Source of the DNA: Suilimivivens sp009774465
GTDB lineage: Bacteria > Bacillota > Clostridia > Lachnospirales > Lachnospiraceae
Direction of reading: 5' to 3'
Length of the DNA: 64,000 bases
Assembly (NCBI GenBank): GCA_947382645.1
Contig: CANDAE010000009.1
Span: forward strand, 1-64,000
Numbering within the stretch: the first letter of the stretch is position 1; the number at the start of each line of letters is the position of its first letter. Positions 52,312 to 61,961 of this stretch are shown in pieces. The notes beneath the pieces were generated by a model. The model had not been told where the DNA came from. It was given only the letters and a program-made list of their open reading frames with translations, and searched no databases. Made by a program: the position numbers and the translations under genes.

Positions 52312-53802
52312 TTATGGCGTGCTTAAGGGGATAAGCCCCATTTGGCCATTTTCATCATAAATTAACCGGTTTGGCGCTCCCGTATATACTTCTACTGCGT
52401 ACAGTCGGTCTGTTTTCGACTGCTCTCCATTTTCCGCCTCAATATATTCATCCAAAACATAATAATAGCCCATATCAGGAATTTCCACAATAGTATTGTA
52501 TTTAAATACATATTTTCCCATGATCTCATGGGAATGCCCCTGCAGATCACTTAATACCTTTCTGTCAAAAAGCGCCTGTGTCACATTATTTACAGCCCTG
52601 CCAACTGTTACATCAGTTTCCAGAGTAAAATCAAAGCTTCTGCTTACAATCTCACTTGAGACGCCTTCCTCTGATACGGTAATAAATTTAAAGTTGGACC
52701 TTCCTAAAGGCATGGAAATCGGTCCCGTATACTTGGGACTATCCTTCGTCGGATTACTTCCATCCATTGTATAATGCACTGTCCCATTTTCCGGCACTGT
52801 CACCTCTATCATTGTAGGCACATGGAAGTTTCCACTGTACAGCAATAATTCAGGGGGATCCGGGACGACCAGATTAATTACATACCAGCTTCTTGCCACT
52901 TCACTCTCAATTCCGTAATCATTCACAAAAAGCGCCGCAACCTGATATTCCCCCGATTCAAGTATCAACGGTGCAATGTAAACGGAACTGGTCTGATCTG
53001 GAGTGCTTCCGTCTAACGTATAATATATTTTTCCGGTGGTATTGGCACTTATTTTCAGAAGAACCACTTCGTCATAGCTTCCTGACTCATACCCGAATTC
53101 AGGCGTCATTGCCACATATTGCTGAAATTGATTTAAAATTTCGTTATTTTGACATCTGGATAAAAGCAAATTAATATCCGTATATTTTTCTTCTTCATTC
53201 CATATATCTATTACATAGCTGTATGCTCTTTCTTCATCCACATATTCTAACGGTTCGCTGGTTATCAGTTCTACAAGCACTTCAGCCGCCTTTTGCTTTT
53301 CTCCAAGCTGATAATAATAGTCAGACTCCAGAAAAGCAATTTCCACCACATCTGCATCCAGTTTTTTGGCCTTTTCCAAATACCCTACTGCTTCCTTATA
53401 ATTCCCCAGCCCGGCATAATACCTTGCCTGCTCTATCTGATAAGCTGCTGAAAATCTATGATACAAATGCAGCGTCAAAACGGCTCCTGCAAAAAGCACT
53501 GCCAGGAAAATAACAAAAGCAAGAATCATCCCGTTTTTTCCCAATTCCTGTGAAAAGAAAGAGCTGCTGTGTTTTTTTAATTTCTTTTTCCCTGCACTTT
53601 GTGCATCCACTGTCGTATCTATGCCCTGGTCGTCTTTTTCAAGGCTGCCGCCTTCAATTTCTTCCCCAACAGTGGATAAAGTTTCTGTTATGCTGTTTTC
53701 AATTTCCGGTTCAAAATCAGGTACAATCTGGATTTCTCTGCCACATTTTTCACAGTAAAGATGTCCATATACCATTTCCGCACCGCAATCAGGACATTTC
53801 AT
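52312..53802 (-). CDS. zinc-ribbon, TPR and chitobiase/Ig-like domain membrane protein
   Basis: About 496 residues. A zinc ribbon at the start (C3, C6, C17, C20), an acidic linker, one membrane segment (about 92-113), a TPR-like region (about 118-215: YYAGLGNYKEAVGYLEKAKKL), and two repeats of the chitobiase/beta-hexosaminidase C-terminal type (YYTLDGSTPDQTSSVYIAPL and HYTMDGSNPTKDSPKYTGPI), then an unknown C-terminal domain. The repeats are all outside the cell. Function unknown; the layout suggests a cell-surface scaffold. The ATG at 53802 is preferred to a TTG at 53823. Confidence 0.8.
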   Translation of the reverse strand: MKCPDCGAEMVYGHLYCEKCGREIQIVPDFEPEIENSITETLSTVGEEIEGGSLEKDDQGIDTTVDAQSAGKKKLKKHSSSFFSQELGKNGMILAFVIFLAVLFAGAVLTLHLYHRFSAAYQIEQARYYAGLGNYKEAVGYLEKAKKLDADVVEIAFLESDYYYQLGEKQKAAEVLVELITSEPLEYVDEERAYSYVIDIWNEEEKYTDINLLLSRCQNNEILNQFQQYVAMTPEFGYESGSYDEVVLLKISANTTGKIYYTLDGSTPDQTSSVYIAPLILESGEYQVAALFVNDYGIESEVARSWYVINLVVPDPPELLLYSGNFHVPTMIEVTVPENGTVHYTMDGSNPTKDSPKYTGPISMPLGRSNFKFITVSEEGVSSEIVSRSFDFTLETDVTVGRAVNNVTQALFDRKVLSDLQGHSHEIMGKYVFKYNTIVEIPDMGYYYVLDEYIEAENGEQSKTDRLYAVEVYTGAPNRLIYDENGQMGLIPLSTP

Positions 53803-53879
53803 ATTTATTCCCAAACCTTCCAAATATGTAAGGCTGAAAGACTCTTCCCACCTTGGTTCCTATAGTAATCAAAAACCTG

Positions 53880-54725
53880 CTAATCTTTAAGGCTGACCGA
53901 TTCAATACAATTATGAAGAAGCATTGCAATTGTCATGGGGCCTACTCCTCCCGGGACAGGTGTAATGGCACTGCATACCGGTTCTACATCATCAAAATCA
54001 ACATCCCCGCACAGCTTATTGTTTTCATCCCTGTTGATCCCCACATCAATCACCACCGCACCCTTTTTCACGTAGTCTCTGGTTATCATTCTGGGCTTTC
54101 CCACCGCTGCAACTAAAATATCAGCTCTTTTGGTTACCTCTTTTAAATTTTTTGTACGGGAATGAGCAATGGTTACTGTTGCGTTTTCCCGAAGAAGTAA
54201 TAAAGACATAGGTTTCCCCACAATATTGCTTCTTCCAAGCACAACACATTCTTTTCCTGCAATGTCAATATGACTCCTTTTTAAAAGCTGTATAATTCCT
54301 GCCGGTGTGCAGGAAACAAATCCCGGCTGCCCAATGCAGAGCGCACCCACACTTTGAGGATGAAACCCGTCTACGTCCTTTGACGGATCAATGGCTTTTA
54401 TCACCGTATCCTCATCAATATGGGAAGGAAGCGGAAGCTGAACTAAAATACCATTTACATCCTGTCTCCCATTTAATTCCTGTATCAGATCAAGCAATTC
54501 CATCTGTGTGGTTTCTTCCGGAAGTTCATAGGATAAGGAACCAATCCCTATATATTCACATCCTTTTTTCTTATTTCTGACATATACACAGGATGCCGGA
54601 TTATCCCCAACCTGAATGACTGCTAAAGTTACGTTGATGCCTTTTGCTTTCAGCTCTGCTGCTTTTTGCTTTAATTCATCCTTAATCTGCATTGAAACTG
54701 CTTTTCCGTCAATCAACACTGCCAT
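53880..54725 (-). CDS. folD: methylene-THF dehydrogenase / methenyl-THF cyclohydrolase
   Basis: Bifunctional one-carbon enzyme. The catalytic lysine region YVRNKKKGCEYIGI, QLPLPSHID, and the NAD(P)-binding GRSNIVGKPMSLLLL are intact; 281 residues is normal. It follows fhs by about 30 bases, so the two act in sequence on formyl-, methenyl- and methylene-THF. Confidence 0.96.
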   Translation of the reverse strand: MAVLIDGKAVSMQIKDELKQKAAELKAKGINVTLAVIQVGDNPASCVYVRNKKKGCEYIGIGSLSYELPEETTQMELLDLIQELNGRQDVNGILVQLPLPSHIDEDTVIKAIDPSKDVDGFHPQSVGALCIGQPGFVSCTPAGIIQLLKRSHIDIAGKECVVLGRSNIVGKPMSLLLLRENATVTIAHSRTKNLKEVTKRADILVAAVGKPRMITRDYVKKGAVVIDVGINRDENNKLCGDVDFDDVEPVCSAITPVPGGVGPMTIAMLLHNCIESVSLKD

Positions 54726-54756
54726 ATATTCTCCATCCTTTCATAGCTCTGCCTGA

Positions 54757-56427
54757 CTAAAACAAACCTGTAATTCTGCCCTCTTCATTTACATCAATAC
54801 CAAATGCCGCCGGCTTTGCAGGAAGTCCCGGCATGGTCATGACTGCACCGGTAAGTACCACGATAAATCCTGCACCGGCTGAAACATATGCTTCTCTCAC
54901 ATTTACTTTAAAGTGCTCCGGTCTTCCTAAAAGCTCCGGATCGTCTGACAGGGAATACTGTGTTTTCGCCATGCACACAGGGAACTTTCCAAATCCCAGC
55001 TCTTCCAGCTTTTGAAGCTGCTTTTTTGCCTGAGCAGAATAGGCAACCCCCTCCGCTCCATAAATTTCCCGGGAAACAGTTTCAATTTTTTCCTTAAGAC
55101 TTAATTCATCCGGATACAAAAGTTCAAAATTACTTTCTTTATTCTCAAGGGTTTCAAGTACCTTTTCAGCCAGCGCTATGCCGCCCTCGCCGCCTTTTTC
55201 CCAAACCTTTGAAATTGCAAATTCACAGCCTCTGTCCTCACAAAACTGTTTAACAAAGGATGTTTCCGCTTCCGTATCTGTTACAAAGCTGTTTAAGGTC
55301 ACTACCACAGGTATTTTGTACTTTTGCAGATTTTCAATATGTTTTTCCAAATTGACAATTCCATTTTTTAGCGCCGGCAGGTCTTCCTTTCCCAACTGTG
55401 CCTTTGGAACACCACCATTATATTTAAGCGCCCGGATTGTTGCCACTAACACAACTGCATCCGGCTTTAATCCTGCAATACGACACTTAATATCAAAAAA
55501 TTTCTCAGCACCCAAATCTGCGCCAAACCCTGCCTCAGTAATCACATAGTCCGCCATTTTAAGGGCTGCTTTCGTAGCACGGACAGAATTACATCCGTGG
55601 GCAATATTGGCAAAAGGCCCTCCATGAATCAGCGCAGGTGTATGCTCAAGCGTCTGTATCAGATTTGGCTTCATTGCATCCTTAAGCAGCGCTGCCATTG
55701 CGCCCACCGCCTGTAAATCTTCTGCGGTAACCGGCTGCCCTTCATAATTATATGCAACAACAATTTTTCCAAGTCTCTCCTTTAAATCTTCCATATCTGA
55801 CGCAAGACACAATATAGCCATAATTTCCGATGCAACAGTGATTACAAAATGATCCTCTCTCACAGTTCCATCTGTTTTTGCACCAAGCCCCACTACCACA
55901 TTTCTAAGCACTCTGTCATTCATGTCAAGACATCTTTTCCAAACCACCTGCCGGGGATCTATTCTAAGGACATTTCCCTGCTGAATATGATTATCCAAAA
56001 GAGCAGCCAGCAGGTTATTGGCGGAAGTAATTGCATGAAAATCACCTGTAAAATGAAGATTTAAATCCTCCATAGGAACCACCTGAGCATATCCTCCTCC
56101 GGCTGCTCCTCCCTTAATGCCGAAACATGGCCCTAAAGAAGGCTCTCTAAGTGCAATCACAGCTTTTTTTCCAAGCCGGCCGAAAGCCTGTCCCAATCCC
56201 ACACTGGTAGTTGTCTTTCCCTCTCCTGCCGGAGTTGGATTAATGGCGGTTACAAGTACCAGCTTTCCATCTGGTCTGGAAGCAATTTGGGCAAGATACT
56301 CCTCTGAAATCTTAGCCTTATACTTACCATACAATTCCAGCTCATCCGCTTCAATCTGCAGCGTCTTTGCCACTTCTGTGATAGGTTCCATAACTGCTTC
56401 CTGCGCAATTTGAATGTCTGTTTTCAT
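54757..56427 (-). CDS. fhs: formate-tetrahydrofolate ligase
   Basis: ATP-dependent formylation of THF, first step of the methyl branch of the acetyl-CoA pathway and a common C1 entry in clostridia. The P-loop PTPAGEGKTTTSVGLGQA is seen near 65-82, and REPSLGPCFGIKGGAAGGGYAQV follows. From the ATG at 56427 the protein has 556 residues, the usual number; the frame runs 21 codons upstream into the gap after ftsK. Confidence 0.97.
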   Translation of the reverse strand: MKTDIQIAQEAVMEPITEVAKTLQIEADELELYGKYKAKISEEYLAQIASRPDGKLVLVTAINPTPAGEGKTTTSVGLGQAFGRLGKKAVIALREPSLGPCFGIKGGAAGGGYAQVVPMEDLNLHFTGDFHAITSANNLLAALLDNHIQQGNVLRIDPRQVVWKRCLDMNDRVLRNVVVGLGAKTDGTVREDHFVITVASEIMAILCLASDMEDLKERLGKIVVAYNYEGQPVTAEDLQAVGAMAALLKDAMKPNLIQTLEHTPALIHGGPFANIAHGCNSVRATKAALKMADYVITEAGFGADLGAEKFFDIKCRIAGLKPDAVVLVATIRALKYNGGVPKAQLGKEDLPALKNGIVNLEKHIENLQKYKIPVVVTLNSFVTDTEAETSFVKQFCEDRGCEFAISKVWEKGGEGGIALAEKVLETLENKESNFELLYPDELSLKEKIETVSREIYGAEGVAYSAQAKKQLQKLEELGFGKFPVCMAKTQYSLSDDPELLGRPEHFKVNVREAYVSAGAGFIVVLTGAVMTMPGLPAKPAAFGIDVNEEGRITGLF

Positions 56428-56473
56428 ATCAATATCCGTACCCTTTCCATAAACTGCTTTTCTCAAAGCCCCC

Positions 56474-59074
56474 TTACAGAGATTCCTCAATAAACTGCTC
56501 TAACTGTTCCATGCTCATAAGCACCTTGCGTGGTTTCGTTCCCTCTTCCTCCCCCACGACTCCTGCTTCACAGAGCTGGTCCATGATTCTTGCAGCACGG
56601 TTAAAGCCGATTTTAAATACCCGCTGCAGCATACCAATGGAAGCCTTGTCCTTTTCAATAATAAATCTGGCAGCATCTATAAAATACTGATCTCTTTCTG
56701 ATTCTTCCATTCCTCCGCCTGATGAGGCACTCCCGATATTAGAAAGCTTTTCCTGTACATCCGTATCGTAAATATTGCCAAGCGTCTGATTTTTCAAAAA
56801 CTCCACAACGTCCGATACCTCTTTGTCAGATACAAAGGCTCCCTGTACTCTGGCAGGCTTACTGTACCCCTGGGGATAAAATAACATATCTCCTTTTCCA
56901 AGCAGCTTTTCCGCCCCGTTCATATCCAAAATAGTACGGGAGTCCACTCCGCTGGAAACACTGAACGCCACCCGGCTTGGCATATTAGCTTTAATCAATC
57001 CTGTAATAACATCTACCGAAGGACGCTGGGTGGCTATAATCAAATGAATTCCTGCAGCCCTTGCCAATTGCGCCAGTCGGCAGATAGCTTCCTCCACTTC
57101 ACCAGGCGCCACCATCATAAGATCTGCAAGCTCGTCCACAATAATGATGATCTGAGGCATTTTAGCTGGCGCCTCGGGATCACCTTTTTCCTTCATTTCT
57201 GTAACTTTTTTATTATAACCCTTTAAATCCCTGACATTAAAATCTGCAAACTTCTGATACCGATCCGTCATTTCCGCCACTCCCCACTGTAATGCGGCAG
57301 ATGCTTTCTTGGGATCAGTTACCACAGGAATCAGCAAATGGGGAATTCCGTTATAAACACTTAGCTCAACTACTTTTGGATCTATCATTATCAGCTTTAC
57401 GTCATCCGGATGTGCCTTATACAAAATACTCATAATCAGTGTATTGATACATACAGATTTACCTGATCCGGTTGCACCTGCAATCAGCATATGAGGCATT
57501 TTTGCAATATCCGCTACTACCGTTTTTCCACCGATATCCTTTCCTACTGCAAAAGCAAGATTAGAATTAAAATCCTTAAACTCTTTACTTTCTATCAGCT
57601 CCCGTAGTGCTACAGTCATGTTTTCCTTGTTGGGTACTTCTATGCCTATGGCTGCTTTTCCCGGAATCGGCGCTTCAATACGAATATCCGTAGCAGCCAG
57701 ATTCAATTTAATATCATCGGATAACCCTACAATCTTACTTACTTTCACACCCTGTTCAGGCTGCAGTTCAAATCTGGTAACGGAAGGCCCTTTACTGATC
57801 TCCGTAATGGTTACGCGCACGCCGAAAGTTTGAAGCGTCTGCTGAAGTCTCAGAGCTGTTTCTTTTAATTCCTTCGAAGAATCCCCACCCTGCTTATTAC
57901 TGCCTTTTGCCAGTTTACTGATAGGAGGAAATATGTATTTTTTAGGAATCGGTTTTCTTTGCGGTATATTAACTGGTTCTGTTGTACTTTGGGAAGGCTT
58001 CACAGACTCTTTTTCTTTTACTCTGACAGGTTCCCCGTATCCCACGCAAACAGGCTGCTCAAGGATTTCTTCAGGTTCAGCCTCATCATAAATTCCCGTA
58101 ATTTCAGATAATTCATCATTTCCTTCCTCTTCTTCAAGGTAAGTACTGTTGATTCTGATCTGATTCATATCATATTCGTGATGAACCTGTGTTTCTTCTT
58201 CCTTATATAAATCTGCATTCTCAATCTGCTCTTCAAAATCCGTCAGGTTGATTTCATGAATGTCGTCTCTTGATCGTTCTCTTTCTTCTTCCCTTCCGGA
58301 TAAGGTCGTATTCAGCATAACACCGCTGATTTTTTTATCCATACGGAGAATTTTTTCATTTTCCTGCTCTTCTTCCCGCAGCTTTCTCTCCTCTTCTCTG
58401 CGTCTTTTTTCTTCTTCCATCTCCTGCCTGCGCGCTTTTGCCCGTTCCCTGCGGTACGCTGCGTCTTCCCTGGATCTTTCATACACCTTGCGTCCCTTAG
58501 AAGTCACTCCGGATACAAAAGATTTTTCGGTAAGCACCACCATTGACACAATTGCTGCCACCAAAATCACCAGTATTGTTCCAATCATTCCAAGGAAATG
58601 AAAGCTTAAATAAGCAAGGGAACCGGCGATAACGCCGCCTCCATTATGCCCTTTACTGCATCTTAAATATATTTCTGCAATTTGATAATTCTGCGCTTCT
58701 TCCGGTGCTCCGGTAAACAAATCGCACAACATGCCTGACAAAAGTACTAAAAGCACACCCGCAACAAGCTTTCTAGTGGCAATTGAGTTTCCGCTGTTTA
58801 CCATGCCAAATGCAATCATAACAAAAAAAGCCAATGGCATAATATATGCAGTCAGGCCGAAAATTCCAAACATAACGTTACTAACCGTATTTCCAAATAC
58901 TCCGGCAATTCCAAAATTACACAAAAATAAAAATACAGCCAGCGCAAACAAGGCAATCAAAACAATTTCATTTCTGATTGCCACATCCATAGGTTCACTT
59001 TTTCTGGAGTTATTTCGGGAATTAGTTGTTCTTTTTTTTCCTCTTGTCGTACTGCTTTTCCTTGCCTGTGCCAT
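56474..59074 (-). CDS. ftsK: DNA translocase FtsK/SpoIIIE
   Basis: Pumps chromosomal DNA through the septum in division and sporulation. Four to five N-terminal membrane segments (about 35-180), a charged linker (about 180-380), the motor with Walker A AGATGSGKSVCINT and Walker B IIIVDELADLMM, and the C-terminal winged-helix gamma domain (GMLQRVFKIGFNRAARIMDQL). About 866 residues. The ATG at 59074 follows GGAGGAG; the frame is open 12 codons upstream. Confidence 0.97.
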   Translation of the reverse strand: MAQARKSSTTRGKKRTTNSRNNSRKSEPMDVAIRNEIVLIALFALAVFLFLCNFGIAGVFGNTVSNVMFGIFGLTAYIMPLAFFVMIAFGMVNSGNSIATRKLVAGVLLVLLSGMLCDLFTGAPEEAQNYQIAEIYLRCSKGHNGGGVIAGSLAYLSFHFLGMIGTILVILVAAIVSMVVLTEKSFVSGVTSKGRKVYERSREDAAYRRERAKARRQEMEEEKRRREEERKLREEEQENEKILRMDKKISGVMLNTTLSGREEERERSRDDIHEINLTDFEEQIENADLYKEEETQVHHEYDMNQIRINSTYLEEEEGNDELSEITGIYDEAEPEEILEQPVCVGYGEPVRVKEKESVKPSQSTTEPVNIPQRKPIPKKYIFPPISKLAKGSNKQGGDSSKELKETALRLQQTLQTFGVRVTITEISKGPSVTRFELQPEQGVKVSKIVGLSDDIKLNLAATDIRIEAPIPGKAAIGIEVPNKENMTVALRELIESKEFKDFNSNLAFAVGKDIGGKTVVADIAKMPHMLIAGATGSGKSVCINTLIMSILYKAHPDDVKLIMIDPKVVELSVYNGIPHLLIPVVTDPKKASAALQWGVAEMTDRYQKFADFNVRDLKGYNKKVTEMKEKGDPEAPAKMPQIIIIVDELADLMMVAPGEVEEAICRLAQLARAAGIHLIIATQRPSVDVITGLIKANMPSRVAFSVSSGVDSRTILDMNGAEKLLGKGDMLFYPQGYSKPARVQGAFVSDKEVSDVVEFLKNQTLGNIYDTDVQEKLSNIGSASSGGGMEESERDQYFIDAARFIIEKDKASIGMLQRVFKIGFNRAARIMDQLCEAGVVGEEEGTKPRKVLMSMEQLEQFIEESL

Positions 59075-59120
59075 ACCAAAACTCCTCCAGTATCTTACAG
59101 ATACTAACATAATCTTATAT

Positions 59121-59149
59121 AGTATAGCATTTTAGGCAAACCTTGTCAC
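59121..59149 (-). promoter_or_regulatory. promoter of ftsK
   Basis: GTGACA (59149-59144) and TATACT (59126-59121), 17 bases apart on the minus strand, about 50 bases before the ftsK start. Confidence 0.78.
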
Positions 59150-59185
59150 TAACAAACGATTATTTGTCATAAAATATATTTTTTA

Positions 59186-59890
59186 TTATTTTTGTTTCTT
59201 TTGTTTACCTATCAGAGAATGGAGTTTTTTCATTGCTTCACTGATTCCCCCTGTCTCATTGATAATCCCTTCCGAAACAGCTTCTTCTCCAACTAAAATA
59301 GTTCCCACGTCTTTTGTAAGAACCCCTGTTTCCATCATCAGTTCCTCAAACCTGTTTTTGCTGATTTTGCAGTGGCTGCATACAAATCCTGTAATCCTGT
59401 TTTGAATCTGCCTGAAATAATCAAAAGTCTGAGGCACGCCAATCACCATTCCATTCATTCTGACCGGATGAATGACCATTGTTCCGGTGGGCACAATAAA
59501 AGAATAATCTGTGCTGACTGCAATAGGCACCCCTATGGAATGACTTCCTCCCAGCACTAAAGATACGGTAGGTTTGCTTAAGGATGCAATCATCTCCGCA
59601 ATGGCAAGGCCTGCTTCCACATCTCCTCCCATTGTATTTAATAAAATAAGCACCCCGTCAATGTTTTCACTATCTTCAATTGCTGCCAGTTCAGGAAGAA
59701 TATGCTCATACTTTGTTGTCTTGGAATTATTACTTAAGTTATCATGTCCTTCCACTTCGCCAATAACAGAAATCAGATGAATGGTGCGTGATTTTCCATT
59801 TTTATCTAGGGTAACCTGGCCGGTCTGTTCAATCTTTTCACTTCTATGCTTTTCTTCTTCTACTTTTTTTCCTGACATATTAATAACCAT
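59186..59890 (-). CDS. TepA/ClpP-like serine peptidase
   Basis: About 230 residues of the ClpP fold, closest to the TepA (YmfB) group that is often next to spoIIIE/ftsK. The oxyanion motif LNTMGGDVEAG, active serine in LGGSHSIGVPIA (about S118) and histidine in VIHPVRMNG (about H141) are present. The substrate is unknown; roles in protein export and spore germination have been proposed for the family. Start at 59890 (GGAAAGG) or the ATG at 59878. Confidence 0.9.
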   Translation of the reverse strand: MVINMSGKKVEEEKHRSEKIEQTGQVTLDKNGKSRTIHLISVIGEVEGHDNLSNNSKTTKYEHILPELAAIEDSENIDGVLILLNTMGGDVEAGLAIAEMIASLSKPTVSLVLGGSHSIGVPIAVSTDYSFIVPTGTMVIHPVRMNGMVIGVPQTFDYFRQIQNRITGFVCSHCKISKNRFEELMMETGVLTKDVGTILVGEEAVSEGIINETGGISEAMKKLHSLIGKQKKQK

Positions 59891-59910
59891 ATCCTTTCCA
59901 TAATATATAA

Positions 59911-59936
59911 AAAGGACTGCAAAAGCAGTCCTTTTT
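59911..59936 (-). terminator. terminator between the membrane protein gene and tepA-like gene
   Basis: AAAAGGACTGC / GCAGTCCTTTT, 11-base perfect arms around four bases, followed by TATATATT on the minus strand. It follows the unknown membrane protein gene. Confidence 0.8.
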
Positions 59937-59958
59937 AGTATGTTTCTTCTTTTCTTTT

Positions 59959-61155
59959 TTATTCATAATCAAAATCATCATTTTCGCTGATTTCTATGTC
60001 GAAATCCAGTTTTTCTTCTATATTATTCTCTTTCTTTCTGTCATCCTCATATTCAAAATCAAATTTCATTTCTCTTTTTACATGTTTTTTGGGAACAGGC
60101 AGTGGATTTTCCAAAAGCTTGACCTGTCTTCCATCCGCAGTGGTTACATACTCCTCGTGCACTTCTTCCATTTGCTCCTCTTTATTTGGATTTTCTGCTG
60201 TTTCTTCCAAAAATTCCATATTTTCTGCTGCCTGTCCGGCTTTTTTCTTTTTAACATTCAGTAGAATTGCATTACATAAGATTCCCGTAAAAACAGATGC
60301 TGCAAGGACAATTATAAGCCATGTGGAAATATCCTGACACCTGCCCGGAAAACTTTTTAGCTGACTCACCCACCAGTCAAACTGACAGACAAACGTCCAT
60401 CCGGTTTTTCCTGTATATTTCATCAGCGTGGCAAACATTCCGGCAGCCATTCCGGTCAAAAGGAGAAACCCCTGATAAAATACTCCCATAATGTAATTCT
60501 TTGGTTTCTCTTCTTTTTTCTCTCTTTGTGCCCTGATTTTATCCTTCAATACAGCATAATTGCAGAACAATATGTATCCGGCTATAAGGATCAGGCTAAA
60601 TCCCACATAATTCCATATGCAGATCACTCCCAAATAAAAACCGGCAGCCAGCAGATACAGCTCGCATATTCTTCTTTCAAACCATCCTCTTTTCCTGGTC
60701 AGCAGGTAAAATGCCCCCAGCAGCATAAGGACAAGGGAAAAATGCAGCATATAAAAGTTTTCTGTTGATGGTTCCAGCATACTGTCTAAAATTACCGGCA
60801 GCACCGCAAGAATCGTGCTTGATTCAACTGCTGCCAGTTTTCCAAATATCATGCTGATTCCGGCAAACAAGAAAATAAGCCATAAAATTTGGGTTATCAT
60901 CTGAGAAATGATGACTGCTTCGATTCTGTTTCCCGTAAAACGAAGTAAGCCTGATAAAAATTCCGTATATGCATAAACCAGGCCGGAAGTAAAAGCCCCG
61001 CCTGTTTTTTCTGCCTGTATCATGGCATTTGAAAAATATTCATATGTATCAACTATGGGGCGTCGGCTCAACCAGAAATAAAATATCCGGCTGCCTGCAA
61101 CTGCCAATCCCCAAAGGGAAATCAGCAATATCTGCGTCTTTTTTTTCATACCCAA
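59959..61155 (-). CDS. polytopic membrane protein with acidic C-terminal tail, unknown function
   Basis: 398 residues: about nine hydrophobic segments (about 5-310), including short charged loops, followed by a long cytosolic tail (about 310-398) that is rich in Glu, Asp and Lys and ends in DFDIEISENDDFDYE. It contains EYVTTADGRQVKLLENPLPVPKKH, which looks like a conserved linear segment. I do not recognise the family; the N-terminal part has the look of a GT-C type protein but no clear Asp-Glu loop. It lies after yebC by 30 bases. Confidence 0.72.
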   Translation of the reverse strand: MGMKKKTQILLISLWGLAVAGSRIFYFWLSRRPIVDTYEYFSNAMIQAEKTGGAFTSGLVYAYTEFLSGLLRFTGNRIEAVIISQMITQILWLIFLFAGISMIFGKLAAVESSTILAVLPVILDSMLEPSTENFYMLHFSLVLMLLGAFYLLTRKRGWFERRICELYLLAAGFYLGVICIWNYVGFSLILIAGYILFCNYAVLKDKIRAQREKKEEKPKNYIMGVFYQGFLLLTGMAAGMFATLMKYTGKTGWTFVCQFDWWVSQLKSFPGRCQDISTWLIIVLAASVFTGILCNAILLNVKKKKAGQAAENMEFLEETAENPNKEEQMEEVHEEYVTTADGRQVKLLENPLPVPKKHVKREMKFDFEYEDDRKKENNIEEKLDFDIEISENDDFDYE

Positions 61156-61185
61156 TCCTTTATCCTGTGCGGCAGGCCGGCTTTC

Positions 61186-61914
61186 TTATTCATCCCAGTT
61201 ATGATATACCGCCTGCACATCATCTTCCTCATCCAGCAGATCAAGAATCTTCTGCAAATTTTTAACTGCTGTTTCATCTGTAAGTTCCACATAATTTTGA
61301 GGAATCATAGTTACTTCCGCAGAAGCAAGTGCAATATTGTTATCCTGCAGTGCCTTTAAAACCCCGTCAAAATCATCCGGTGCGGTAAGAATCTCATAAC
61401 TGTCTTCTTCTTCCGAAAAGTCCTCTGCACCTGCATCTAATGCAAGCATCATCAGTTCATCGGAATCTCCTTCATACTCTTCTTTATCAATAATAAGCTG
61501 TCCCTTTTTATCAAACATAAAAGAAACGCAGCCAGGCGTTCCAACGTTGCCGTTTCCCTTGGTAAAAGCATTTCTCACATTTGCTGCCGTCCGGTTCTGG
61601 TTATCGGTCAGGGCATCCACAATAATTGCAATTCCGTTAGGCCCGTATCCTTCATAGGTAATATACTTATAATTCACATTCCCTATATCGCCGGCAGCTT
61701 TTTTAATCCCTCTTTCAATGGTATCATTGGGCATATTGTTTGACTTGGCCTTTGCAATCACCTGTGCCAGTTTGGAATTATTAGATGGATCCGCACCGCC
61801 TTCTTTTACTGCCACCGCAATTTCCCTGCCCAGAATGGTAAAAATCTTCCCCTTTGCAGCATCATTTTTTTCTTTCTTATGCTTAATATTTGCAAATTTT
61901 GAATGTCCTGACAT
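61186..61914 (-). CDS. yebC: YebC/PmpR-family protein
   Basis: 242 residues. The N-terminal GHSKFANIKHKKEKNDAAKGKIF and the Asp/Glu-rich middle domain (SDELMMLALDAGAEDFSEEED) identify the family. YebC proteins act as transcription regulators or as translation factors that relieve proline-stretch stalling, depending on subgroup; the sequence alone does not tell which applies. Confidence 0.95.
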   Translation of the reverse strand: MSGHSKFANIKHKKEKNDAAKGKIFTILGREIAVAVKEGGADPSNNSKLAQVIAKAKSNNMPNDTIERGIKKAAGDIGNVNYKYITYEGYGPNGIAIIVDALTDNQNRTAANVRNAFTKGNGNVGTPGCVSFMFDKKGQLIIDKEEYEGDSDELMMLALDAGAEDFSEEEDSYEILTAPDDFDGVLKALQDNNIALASAEVTMIPQNYVELTDETAVKNLQKILDLLDEEDDVQAVYHNWDE

Positions 61915-61961
61915 TTTTCCCTCATTTCCGTGCCTTTGTCCTGCACTGTTTCTTTTTTTTT

